Source: Bacillaceae bacterium JMAK1 (GTDB taxonomy: Bacteria; Bacillota; Bacilli; Bacillales; Marinococcaceae). From it: a stretch of DNA of 64,000 nt. Each line of letters opens with the position of its first letter. Position 1 is the first letter of the stretch. The notes under the pieces were generated by a model. It was not told where the DNA came from. It worked only from the letters and a program-made list of their open reading frames with translations, and made no database searches. A program made the translations under genes and the position numbers. Shown here piece after piece: positions 52,449 to 60,813 of the stretch. The stretch lies in NCBI GenBank assembly GCA_012970285.1, contig JIBW01000002.1:620001-684000 (forward strand). The letters are read 5' to 3'.

Positions 52449-53756
52449 ATGATTATCAATAACAACATGTCAGCAATGAACGCGCATCGCCAAATGGGAA
52501 TGAACCAAACATCGATGCAAACATCAATGGAAAAATTGTCTTCAGGACAACGCATTAATCGCGCAGGCGATGACGCAGCAGGTCTAGCGATCTCTGAGAA
52601 AATGCGCGCGCAAATCAGTGGACTTGATCAAGCAAGCCGTAACGCACAAGATGGCATTTCTTTGATCCAAACAGCTGAAGGTGCTCTTGATGAATCACAT
52701 AGCATCCTTCAAAGAATGCGTGAACTCGCAGTACAATCAGCAAACGATACAAACCAAGATGACGTTGACCGTGAAGCTATTCAAGAAGAAGTTGATGCTT
52801 TGGCAGCAGAACTAGATAGAATCGCCGGTAATACGGAATTTAATAATAAAAACCTATTGAATGGTAGTTTTAAAGGTGAATTTCATATTGGCGCTAACTC
52901 AGGTCAAAGTATCAATGTTGAAATTGGCAACTTAAACTCTTCTACTCTAGGAGTATCACGAGAAGGAGAAGCTGAGGTTGTAACTGGTTCAGTTAACAAC
53001 GATAGTACTGTTCTAGGTGTAGAAAATCAAAATGCATTTGTAGATGGTAATAATAACGTTGTTGCTGTAGAAATCGGCAGCGAATGGTTTAATGTTAACG
53101 ATGTTGAAGTAGATGAAAATGGAAGTTTAGCTGCAAAAGACGAAGCTAGCAGTATTGACGCACCAACAGAAGTAACGACTCATACGCTTAATGGAGAAAC
53201 TTACGTAGCAGAAGAGTTAAGTAGTAATGAGACAATCGCTATTGGTGAAAATGATGTTACAGTCGAATCAGGAACTACTGTTCTTAGAAACTCAGATGAT
53301 GAGATTATTGCAGTTCAAAATGGCACATCTTGGTATGAAGTAAGTGACCTTGTAGAAGATACAGATAATGCAGGGCAAATTGATTTCACTGAAAGCACTA
53401 ATGTAGATGTTTCAACAAGTACAGCTACCTCTGTTGAATTAACAACCACAAAAGGAATTGATGTTTCTAGCCAGGTAGCAGCAGACGGTGCTATTGATAC
53501 GATCAATAGCGCAATTAATCAAGTTTCCGAGCAACGTTCTTATCTCGGTGCTATCCAAAATCGCCTTGAGCATACAATTGCAAACCTTGATAACGCTTCT
53601 GAGAACCTTCAAGCAGCTGAATCACGTGTTCGCGACGTAGATATGGCTCGTGAGATGATGGAGTTCACAAAGAACAATATTCTTTCTCAAGCGTCTCAAT
53701 CAATGCTTGCTCAAGCAAACCAACTTCCTCAATCAGTACTTCAATTACTTCAATAA
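52449..53756 (+). CDS. hag: Flagellin
   Basis: Filament protein of 435 residues. The conserved N-terminal D0/D1 part (MIINNNMSAMNAHRQMGMNQ, then GLAISEKMRAQISGLDQASRNA) and C-terminal D1/D0 part (about 350-435, ending MLAQANQLPQSVLQLLQ) enclose a variable Glu/Val/Thr-rich surface domain of about 170 residues (175-345), longer than in B. subtilis Hag (304 aa). ATG 52449 starts at the conserved MIINNN rather than the upstream frame. No csrA, fliW or fliD is nearby, so this is an isolated copy and could be a second flagellin. A terminator follows. Confidence 0.95.
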   Translation: MIINNNMSAMNAHRQMGMNQTSMQTSMEKLSSGQRINRAGDDAAGLAISEKMRAQISGLDQASRNAQDGISLIQTAEGALDESHSILQRMRELAVQSANDTNQDDVDREAIQEEVDALAAELDRIAGNTEFNNKNLLNGSFKGEFHIGANSGQSINVEIGNLNSSTLGVSREGEAEVVTGSVNNDSTVLGVENQNAFVDGNNNVVAVEIGSEWFNVNDVEVDENGSLAAKDEASSIDAPTEVTTHTLNGETYVAEELSSNETIAIGENDVTVESGTTVLRNSDDEIIAVQNGTSWYEVSDLVEDTDNAGQIDFTESTNVDVSTSTATSVELTTTKGIDVSSQVAADGAIDTINSAINQVSEQRSYLGAIQNRLEHTIANLDNASENLQAAESRVRDVDMAREMMEFTKNNILSQASQSMLAQANQLPQSVLQLLQ

Positions 53757-53764
53757 TTAGGTCA

Positions 53765-53795
53765 AAACCTCGCCGTTAGGCGGGGTTTTTGTTTT
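53765..53795 (+). terminator. Terminator after hag
   Basis: AACCTCGCC-GTTA-GGCGGGGTT hairpin followed by TTTTGTTTTT. Confidence 0.9.
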
Positions 53796-53921
53796 TGAAG
53801 AAGAATAAAAACGTAATCAGTAATAAACTTTGCTAAATTAAATTTTTTTAATTAATATTGAAAAAATAGAAAAGTTGTCGAAAACAAAGTTAGTAAATTA
53901 ACTCTAAAGGTAGGGTGTATT

Positions 53922-55556
53922 ATGACAATAGAAAGAATCATTGTAAGGAACTATAAGAGCTTTCATAATCTTGACTTATCTGTTAATAACGATATGAATT
54001 TGTTAATTGGTAATAACGGGACAGGAAAATCAACAATTTTGGAGATAATACATTTAGCTTTGACAGGGAATCTTCGTAATCGTCCTATTTATTATGAGAT
54101 AAATCCTTATTTATTTAATATATCAGCTAATAATAAATTTGTTGAAGACGCAAGACGCTTTCAAGGAGGAGAAATAGAAACCGTTGAACCACCTAAAATT
54201 TTAATTGAAATATATTTTTCAGAATCTGATGATCAAGAATTAAATAAATTTCGAGGCACAGAGAATTCATTAATTAAAGATCTTTTAGGATTTAGTCTTT
54301 CAATTAGATTTGATGAAAGATATAACGAGGAGTATAGAGAGTACTTGGCTAACAAAGAGATTTCTTATATACCAACAGAATATTATTCTATTGAGTGGAG
54401 AAGTTTTGGGGACTCAATAATCACACCAAGATCAATTCCTTTTAAATCGTACCTAATTGATTCAAACGATGCGTCTTTTGGTCAACTTCCTCAAAAGCAT
54501 TTTATGGGAATAATTGATAATACTTTAGATAACAAGCAACGTGCTAATCTTTCAGTCTTATATCGAGAATATAAGGAACAATTTGCTAAAAGGGATGAAG
54601 TAATAGAATTGAACAAAATTTTAAATGAGAAGAAGCAAGGATCATTTAATAAAGATGATCCTAAAGAGTTAACACTCTCACTTGATGTAAGTCGGAAAAC
54701 GAGTTGGGAATCTGCTGTAAATGCTTACATCGATAATATTCCGTTTGATAATATAGGAACCGGAAATCAAAATATGCTAAAGTCTGTTTATGCAGTGCAA
54801 AATCGTAAAGATAAGCAGACAATATTATTAATGGAAGAACCAGAGAATCACTTATCCTTCTCAAATATGCGTAAATTACTTTCTCGCTTGGAAGAGTTAT
54901 CAGTAGGTCAACAAGTTTTTATTTCTACTCATAATTCATATGTGCTTAATAAGCTTCATTTAGATAAATTAATACTGCTTAGTAGTGAAAACCATAGTGT
55001 AATGAGCAATCTAGATGATGAGACAGTACGATATTTTCAGAAACTGCCGAATTACAATACCCTAAGATTTATACTTTCCGATAGAGTTATATTAGTGGAA
55101 GGTCCAGCCGATGAATTAATCGTAACTAAATGTTACACAGCTAAGTATAATGGTAAAGTTCCATTAGATGATGGGGTTGATGTTTTCAGTGTTAATGGGC
55201 TATCATTTAAACGGTTTTTAGATATTGCAAAACTTTTAAAAATAGATACATCAGTAGTTACTGACAATGATGGTGATTTTGCTAAGAATATAGAAAAAAA
55301 ATATGCTGATTATAGGGAACCATTTATCAACATATGTGCTGATCAAAACATTACTTTAAAGACGTTAGAGCCGCAATTTTTATATATTGGGGAGAACTAT
55401 GAAAGTCTTAAGAAGGTTTTGGATAAGGAAGATTTTACAAAGGAAGAGTTAGACAATTATATGCAAAAAAACAAGACTGATTGGGCGTTGAAAGTTCTTA
55501 TGGATGATGAGGAAGAATTTGATTTTCCGGAGTATATAAAAAATGCCGTACGTTAA
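53922..55556 (+). CDS. gajA: OLD-family ATPase/TOPRIM nuclease, GajA-like (Gabija defence)
   Basis: Protein of 544 residues. An SMC/ABC-like ATPase domain has Walker A GNNGTGKST (30-38), signature region FDNIGTGNQNMLK (near 283), Walker B ILLMEEPENH (near 302) and STHNS (near 336). A TOPRIM domain follows with LVEGPADELIV (Glu near 392) and VTDNDGDF (Asp near 448 and 450). This is the class 2 OLD nuclease layout of GajA, which cleaves DNA when nucleotides are depleted in phage infection. The next gene encodes a UvrD-like helicase, completing a Gabija-like pair. Base composition is clearly more AT-rich than the core genes, suggesting transfer. Confidence 0.85.
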   Translation: MTIERIIVRNYKSFHNLDLSVNNDMNLLIGNNGTGKSTILEIIHLALTGNLRNRPIYYEINPYLFNISANNKFVEDARRFQGGEIETVEPPKILIEIYFSESDDQELNKFRGTENSLIKDLLGFSLSIRFDERYNEEYREYLANKEISYIPTEYYSIEWRSFGDSIITPRSIPFKSYLIDSNDASFGQLPQKHFMGIIDNTLDNKQRANLSVLYREYKEQFAKRDEVIELNKILNEKKQGSFNKDDPKELTLSLDVSRKTSWESAVNAYIDNIPFDNIGTGNQNMLKSVYAVQNRKDKQTILLMEEPENHLSFSNMRKLLSRLEELSVGQQVFISTHNSYVLNKLHLDKLILLSSENHSVMSNLDDETVRYFQKLPNYNTLRFILSDRVILVEGPADELIVTKCYTAKYNGKVPLDDGVDVFSVNGLSFKRFLDIAKLLKIDTSVVTDNDGDFAKNIEKKYADYREPFINICADQNITLKTLEPQFLYIGENYESLKKVLDKEDFTKEELDNYMQKNKTDWALKVLMDDEEEFDFPEYIKNAVR

Positions 55557-56613
55557 AAGGATAATTCAAGCTGGTGCAGGGACTGGGAAAACTACTCTAT
55601 TAATTAAAGAGGCTCTTAGTAATATAAAAGAAGGAAAGGTTCTTTACCTTACTTACACAAGAAACAACTTACGATCAATGAAGGATGATATTTTAAAGGA
55701 TAAAGGATTTATACCTAAAGAAATTGAATGTCGAACTTGGATAGAGTTTTTATTAAATGAATTAGCCAAACCATATAGAAAATTAGTTGAAATTCCTGCT
55801 ATTGAAGGCCTAGACAATACTATGGAAAGCAAAATACCTAAGAAGAAAGGTGTAACTACTGAGAACGGAAAGTACTATATTAATCGTCAGAATAAATTAT
55901 ATTCTGAGAGACTTGCTCAATTCATTTGTAAGGTTAATAGCAAGATTAATGGGATGGTTTTTAATAGAATCAATAAAATGTATAGTACTATTCTAATTGA
56001 TGAAGTTCAAGATTTGAATGGTTATGATTTAGAAATAGTAAAAGAGTTATATAATTTAGAATGTAATATTATTATTGTCGGTGACCATAGACAATCAACA
56101 TATTCTACTAATAGTGGTAGAAGATACTCTAAATATAAAAATAGTAAGATATTTAATTTTTTTAAAGAAGAAATGAGTATTAAAGAAATAGAACAGTTAA
56201 ATGATTGTTACCGATGTAATCAAGAGATTTGCGATTTTGTAAATCCTTTATATGATGATCTTGAGTTGAGAGCAGTCAGAAAAAGCAAGATATTAGAGGA
56301 TGAAGGAATTATTCTTATAGAAAATCAAAGCAACTTACTTAGTCATATTCAAAATAGGGAACCCACAATTCTTCACTACGATAAAAGAATTTTTAAAAAG
56401 GCTGAAAAATATGGTCTGACAAATAATTTGGAGTATTTGACCTTTGGTACATCTAAAGGTGTAACAAGAGATCATGTTTTAATTTTCCCAACTTCAGAAA
56501 TGAAAAATCATGCTATGAGAATTGACACTAACTTTAAAGAACAATCTTTAGCAAAATATTACGTAGCGTTGACTCGTGCTAGACATTCTGTTGCAATATA
56601 CATTGGTAAATAA
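55543..56613 (+). CDS. gajB: UvrD/Rep-type helicase, GajB-like (Gabija defence)
   Basis: Superfamily 1 helicase-like protein of 356 residues. Motif I AGAGTGKTTLL (about 10-20), motif II LIDEVQDLNG (near 153), motif III VGDHRQSTY (near 180), a YRCNQEICDFV motif and motif VI VALTRARHSV near the C-terminus are present. It is shorter than the GajB I know (about 490), so some accessory subdomains are reduced. Its ATG overlaps the gajA gene by 14 bases, indicating coupling. In Gabija the helicase binds the GajA tetramer. Confidence 0.82.
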   Translation: MPYVKRIIQAGAGTGKTTLLIKEALSNIKEGKVLYLTYTRNNLRSMKDDILKDKGFIPKEIECRTWIEFLLNELAKPYRKLVEIPAIEGLDNTMESKIPKKKGVTTENGKYYINRQNKLYSERLAQFICKVNSKINGMVFNRINKMYSTILIDEVQDLNGYDLEIVKELYNLECNIIIVGDHRQSTYSTNSGRRYSKYKNSKIFNFFKEEMSIKEIEQLNDCYRCNQEICDFVNPLYDDLELRAVRKSKILEDEGIILIENQSNLLSHIQNREPTILHYDKRIFKKAEKYGLTNNLEYLTFGTSKGVTRDHVLIFPTSEMKNHAMRIDTNFKEQSLAKYYVALTRARHSVAIYIGK

Positions 56614-56647
56614 TCTAATAGAATGCTCATCTAATGGCAAATATTTA

Positions 56648-56656
56648 TCCTAACAG
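56648..56656. repeat. TCCTAACAG repeat, copy 1
   Basis: CAAATATTTATCCTAACAGT here resembles CCAATATTGATCCTAACAGC at 58092-58111 (17 of 20 bases), and TCCTAACAG is also present inverted as CTGTTAGGA at 58065-58073. The copies bracket the structured element and the effector gene. Confidence 0.55.
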
Positions 56657-56753
56657 TAAATAAGTGATAGTGATTATTTAAGAGTAGTAATGTAGGTTTT
56701 ACTGTATTCATTAATGAAGTCCAAATTCTTCTATTATATTGTGCTAACTAATC

Positions 56754-56992
56754 TGCAAACTTAATTGCTAACAAACTAATTACAAACACATGGAATTAAC
56801 AAGATCGCACAGGGGAGAGGGATGCCAATAATCCAGTACTCATGGGCTTCATGGAAAATTGAAGCCCGTACAAAACCCCTGATACAGAAGTGGTAAGAGT
56901 CCGCTTGGAAGCTTCGTATAAGTACTGGTACATTAAGGTTTATCCGATGATGGAGGGGCTTATTTTTTTGTGCAAAAAGAGGTTTGCAAACA
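56754..56992 (+). ncRNA. Candidate retron non-coding RNA region (msr-msd), structured
   Basis: Retrons with an NDT-like effector usually carry the msr-msd RNA immediately upstream of the effector. This gene-free region can fold: CAGGGG (56810-56815) pairs with CCCCTG (56877-56882), enclosing the hairpin GGGCTTC-loop-GAAGCCC (56844-56867). TGCAAACTT (56754-56762) can pair with AGGTTTGCA (56980-56988), as an a1/a2 repeat would. GGGGCTTA followed by seven T (56956-56969) could act as a terminator, which argues against a transcript through a2. The location is inferred, not shown. Confidence 0.35.
56757..56893. repeat. Structured island repeat, copy 1
   Basis: Imperfect direct copy of 60367-60506. 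Identical blocks include ATTGCTAACAAACT, CAGGGGAGAGG, ACTCATGGGCTTC, TGGAAAATTGAAGCCCG and CCCCTGATACAGAA, in the same order and spacing. Both copies keep the nested stems. Confidence 0.85.
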
Positions 56993-57011
56993 AATTGCAA
57001 ACATATTGTTA

Positions 57012-57020
57012 TGGTATACT
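57012..57020 (+). promoter_or_regulatory. Extended -10 promoter of the retron effector/RT genes
   Basis: TGGTATACT fits the extended -10 pattern TGnTATAnT, 75 bases upstream of the effector ATG, downstream of TTTGCAAACAAATTGCAAAC, a direct/inverted repeat that could be an operator. Confidence 0.45.
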
Positions 57021-57094
57021 AATTTGTTATCTATTGTTACTTTATAACTAAGTGTATAATAGAACTTAAATAGTTAATAGGGTGTGTTTAACAA

Positions 57095-57991
57095 ATGGGC
57101 ACGGAAAAGGCAAATGAAAAAAAAGTTAACTTAGGAGTAGAATTACTAGTAAGTGTGACACCACATATCGAGAATTTATTAAATAGGGAAGTAAACATAT
57201 TTCTTATAGGTGCTGATATTAAAAATAAGAAAAGCATGAGATATAAAATACAAGTGGCTTTAGAAAACCTAAGATTTACAAAAGTGAATATTTTGCTTCC
57301 AGAGACTATTTTTGAAGACCAAATAATGCTAAAAGAGTTTAATATGCTTTCCTTAGAGAATAAACTTGCTGAGAGTGTCGATGCTGTTGTTATGTGTATT
57401 GAAAGCCCTGGTTCATACACAGAGCTAGGTGCCTTTGCTAATCATGATAAATTAAACAAAAAGCTGATAGTGTGTCAGGATAAAAGATACTCCAGAGCAC
57501 AAAGTTTTATAAATATGGGTCCTATAAAGTACCTTAAGTCTAATACTGATTCAATAGTGTACTATGAGAATTATAATGAACCGTTTGATAATAAGAAAAT
57601 AACAAATTTACTTAAAAATATTAGAGAAGTAAAAAAAGATAATGAAGATGTTACATATGATATATTTAATCCTCTTTTTTCTGAGAAGTATGTGCTCGCA
57701 TTGCTATATGTAGTAGAGACAATTGATAAAGCTATATTAATTAATATAATTAAAAAGTTGGAGGTGTCTAGTAACGAAACAAAGAAAGAAGAGATAATAA
57801 GTGTATTTCTATCTAGCATAAGCACATTATCTAATAAAAGAGAAGTGAAAATTAATTCAATAAATAAAAGTTATTCGTTAACTAAAAAAGGAAAAAGACG
57901 CATAGAATTAGAATATCCTCCTTATTTTGTGCATAGTAATCTAGACATTTTTAGGATAAAAATGTTAAACTTTAAAAATAAGAAGGTCTAG
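57095..57991 (+). CDS. Retron effector: NDT-like N-glycosidase candidate with C-terminal winged helix
   Basis: Protein of 298 residues. The N-terminal part resembles the nucleoside deoxyribosyltransferase-like effectors of Ec86/St85-type retrons: FLIGADIKNKKSMRYKIQ (36-53), a Rossmann-like core and IESPGSYTELGAF (102-114) with the likely catalytic Glu in TELG. The C-terminal about 100 residues (from about 200; NETKKEEIISVFLSSIS, then SYSLTKKGKRRIELE) look like a winged-helix DNA-binding domain, also as in that family. The reverse transcriptase gene follows 140 bases downstream. In known systems the effector is held inactive by the RT-msDNA complex and depletes NAD or nucleotides on infection. 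Strongly AT-rich. Confidence 0.75.
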   Translation: MGTEKANEKKVNLGVELLVSVTPHIENLLNREVNIFLIGADIKNKKSMRYKIQVALENLRFTKVNILLPETIFEDQIMLKEFNMLSLENKLAESVDAVVMCIESPGSYTELGAFANHDKLNKKLIVCQDKRYSRAQSFINMGPIKYLKSNTDSIVYYENYNEPFDNKKITNLLKNIREVKKDNEDVTYDIFNPLFSEKYVLALLYVVETIDKAILINIIKKLEVSSNETKKEEIISVFLSSISTLSNKREVKINSINKSYSLTKKGKRRIELEYPPYFVHSNLDIFRIKMLNFKNKKV

Positions 57992-58064
57992 AGTATATGC
58001 TTAGAAATCAATATTAATCGATAGTGTTCCGCTGTCGTAGTTTATAAATCGCTTTTAACCATTA

Positions 58065-58111
58065 CTGTTAGGAACAAATTGCTTCCTCCGAACCAATATT
58101 GATCCTAACAG
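58065..58111. repeat. Inverted repeat between effector and reverse transcriptase
   Basis: CTGTTAGGA (58065-58073) and TCCTAACAG (58103-58111) form a perfect 9-bp stem with a 29-base loop just before the RT start. It may attenuate or couple RT expression, or be an alternative end of the retron RNA. Confidence 0.55.
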
Positions 58112-58131
58112 CAAAGGCTTATTTATGGTAA

Positions 58132-59139
58132 GTGACCTCTAGACCTTTTAATAAGGAAGTGAAGAAATTGAACATTGCAGCTTATTCTCTTGGTATACCA
58201 AAAATAGAAAATTTAAAAGATTTTTCAAATGAAATTAATTTATCAGAATACACATTGCAACGGGTGTTAAGTAGTGTTAATAAACAATATAATGTGGGAA
58301 AAATTCCTAAGAAAGATCAATCTTTTAGAACTATTTTTATTCCATCCAATGCTCTTAGAGCGATTCAAACTTGGATCTTAAGAAATATATTAGATCTAAT
58401 TAGTATTCATCCTTCCGCAATGGCTTTTAGAAAGAATACAACAATTAAAAACAATGTAGAAGTACATATAGATAATCAATTTTACTTATGTATGGATGTA
58501 CAGGATTATTTTCCTAGTGTAGGTAAAAATAAAGTATATCAACTTTTTCATTCCATTGGGTTTAACAAACAAATGGCATTGATATTTTCAAATTTCTGCA
58601 CCTATGAAAATTTCCTACCACAAGGTGCAGTAACATCTCCCTCAATATCTAATTTAGTTAACATAAAATTAGATAGGCGTATAAATGGTTTCTGTTCTAT
58701 AAGAAATATTGTTTATACTAGATATGCTGATGATTTTGTCTTCTCATCAAATAATTCAGATAAGTTAAAGAAATCTATAAGTACACTAAAAACAATCATA
58801 GAAGATGAAGGTTATAAATTAAATGACAGTAAAACTAGACTTTTATCGCCAGGGAATAAAAGAAAAATAACGGGTTTAATTGTTTCTGATAAAAATAAAA
58901 TAAGCATAGGTAGGGAAAAGAGAAGAAAACTTCGAGCTCGCATACACCATAGTATATTTAAGCTTGAAGAAGACAAAAATTTAGCAAGTTGGTACGAAAT
59001 GCATATAAATGGCTGGTTAAGTTTCCTGAAAGATGTTGATCAGATTAGTTATCAACATCTTGTTGACTATAAGATGAAACTTGAAGATAAAAAGAAAAAA
59101 CAAGATGAATTGATGGATGAACTGACATCAGTTTTTTAA
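58132..59139 (+). CDS. Retron-type reverse transcriptase
   Basis: Reverse transcriptase of up to 335 residues. The retron NAxxH-like motif appears as NNVEVH before motif A (LCMDVQDYFPSV, near 125); PQGAVTSPSISNL is the retron/group II style motif B; YADD lies near 198-201; and KITGLIVS is the VTG-like motif that recognises the msr RNA. There is no endonuclease or maturase domain, which rules out a group II intron protein. The start is uncertain: GTG 58132, GTG 58159 or TTG 58168 are in frame, and AAGGA lies at 58153. It is paired with the NDT-like effector upstream. Confidence 0.9.
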   Translation: MTSRPFNKEVKKLNIAAYSLGIPKIENLKDFSNEINLSEYTLQRVLSSVNKQYNVGKIPKKDQSFRTIFIPSNALRAIQTWILRNILDLISIHPSAMAFRKNTTIKNNVEVHIDNQFYLCMDVQDYFPSVGKNKVYQLFHSIGFNKQMALIFSNFCTYENFLPQGAVTSPSISNLVNIKLDRRINGFCSIRNIVYTRYADDFVFSSNNSDKLKKSISTLKTIIEDEGYKLNDSKTRLLSPGNKRKITGLIVSDKNKISIGREKRRKLRARIHHSIFKLEEDKNLASWYEMHINGWLSFLKDVDQISYQHLVDYKMKLEDKKKKQDELMDELTSVF

Positions 59140-59189
59140 AATAATACTATAAAGAAGCATGACTTAACATGCTTCTTAGCTGTAAGGAT

Positions 59190-60305
59190 TTAAAGTTGAA
59201 ATTTATACAAATTCTTACTAAACATCATAATTGCTTCCCTCTGAATAGAAAACAACAAGTGATTGTAAGTATCTAATGTCGTTGTAATGCTTGAGTGCCC
59301 CAATCTCTCGGCTACTACCTTTACTGGAATACCTTGCAATAACATCAAAGTATCATGAGTATGTCGCAAGTCATGAAAACGTATAGAGGGGACGTTTGCA
59401 TTCTCTTTAAGCTTATACCACTTTCGGTTGAGGTTACGTGGTGTTACATGTGTACCTAAGCTAGTGAAAACAACTAAATCATTATCCTTATACGCTCTGC
59501 CGGTCGCGTTCCTTCTCAAATTCTACTCGTTCTTTTCGCTTCTGTAATTCAGTAACAGTTACTTCGTCTAAATCAATCGTACGATTAAAACTAGCTTTAG
59601 TTTTACCATCTGAAGCCCCGTATGGTGTGTGGGTGACAACAGTGCGTAGTAAGCTATTTTTAAAATCTACGTCTTTCCAGCGAATACCAAGCACTTCACT
59701 ACGGCGCATGCCTGTCATAGCTGCTAAATGAAAAGCAATATAAAGAGGATCTAACTTACTGGAATCGAGAAACTGTAGCAATTGTTTTCATCCCATACAT
59801 GAATCTCTTTACGTTCAATTCGTGCAGTTTTTAAACCAGCTGCTACGTTCTTCCCAACGATCCCATCTTTTACAGCTTCTGATAAAGCAGAACTAATAAA
59901 GGTATGAACTTTTCTAATAGTAGCTGGAGCTAATCCAAGATCATTTTCTAGATACGAAAAGAATGTTTTAAGATGGAGTCTATTAAGCTTTTCTAGCTTG
60001 TAACTTCCAAGCTTAGGTATGATATGAATACGAAGGTGGGTTTTATACACTTGGAAGGTAGAAGCCTTCAATCTACTTCGTTTGTTTAAAATCCACTTTT
60101 CTAAATAAGCAGCAAAAGACTCTTTAGAGGGTTGAATAAAATTTCTCGTGTTGATCTCATTAAGTATGCGGGGCATGTCTTTTTGTGCTGCTTTCTTCGT
60201 ATCATAGCCTGAAAACCATTTTTGACGTCTCTCATTATTATGATCTTTTTCCAAATCTACAACGATCACATATTTATTTCCTCGTTTACGTATATGTCCT
60301 TTCAT
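59190..60305 (-). pseudogene. int: Phage-type tyrosine integrase, disrupted by two frameshifts
   Basis: Reading from 60305 leftward, the N-terminal AP2-like arm-binding domain (MKGHIRKRGNKYVIVVDLEK) and SAM-like domain are intact to about 59765; a frameshift leads to the next frame (LLQFLDSSKLDPLYIAFHLA, with Arg in GMRRSEVLG), and a second frameshift near 59500 leads to the frame with HDLRHTHD (HxxR) and LGHSSITTTLDTY (Tyr). All catalytic residues can still be seen, so it was recently functional. ATG 60305 is the likely original start. It stands convergent to the RT gene, at the right end of the island. Confidence 0.88.
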
Positions 60306-60366
60306 CTTAATACCTCCGTTACCTGTTATTTACAGAGTTAATTGCAGCACATCTTCTATATCTGCA

Positions 60367-60506
60367 ACTTGAATGATTGCTAACAAACTTATAACAAACA
60401 GGCGGAATAAATGAGTTCAAACAGGGGAGAGGAACATCAACAATCCTACACTCATGGGCTTCGTGGAAAATTGAAGCCCGCAAAAAGCCCCTGATACAGA
60501 AATGGT
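60367..60506. repeat. Structured island repeat, copy 2
   Basis: Direct copy of 56757-56893 lying upstream of the broken integrase. The CAGGGG/CCCCTG and GGGCTTC/GAAGCCC stems are kept, with GGGCTTTATA about 60 bases further on, as in copy 1. It may be the right attachment region, a duplicated retron RNA or another regulatory RNA. The rest of 60306-60813 shows no gene. Confidence 0.85.
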
Positions 60507-60813
60507 AAAGTAGTGTTCAGCTTTTCAAATTCATCTATGGGCTTTATATAAAAATTTATGAATTAATGGTTTATTGGAATTGAAGAGCTGTCGTCATTAA
60601 AATAATTTATGCCAGTCCTCTTATCTCTATCTCTACAAAAGATTAGGTTACTCGTTAATAGAAAAAAATCATCTTTAAAAATGATGCTTTTAAACAAAGC
60701 GCTAAGATTTTTAAGCTTAGTTAGATAAGTTCTATACAGTTAATCAATTAAGCAACATTCCTAACCCCTTGCCATATACATATACCCTACACAGTAGGCC
60801 TAGGGGTGTTGTA

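Noticed and set aside
53315-53506. Minus-strand ORFs within flagellin, mutS, recA and other core genes
   Set aside because: They are antisense shadows of strongly supported genes without ribosome sites or recognisable products.
56757-56893. tmRNA, SRP RNA, RNase P RNA or a common riboswitch
   Set aside because: None of the conserved motifs of these RNAs that I know is present (for example no tmRNA tag frame, no GAGGAAAGTCC).
57095-57991. Ordinary nucleoside deoxyribosyltransferase for salvage
   Set aside because: The length, C-terminal winged helix and adjoining RT fit a retron effector better.
58132-59139. Group II intron maturase
   Set aside because: No maturase or endonuclease domain follows the RT core, no intron domain V/VI was seen, and an NDT-like effector is adjacent.
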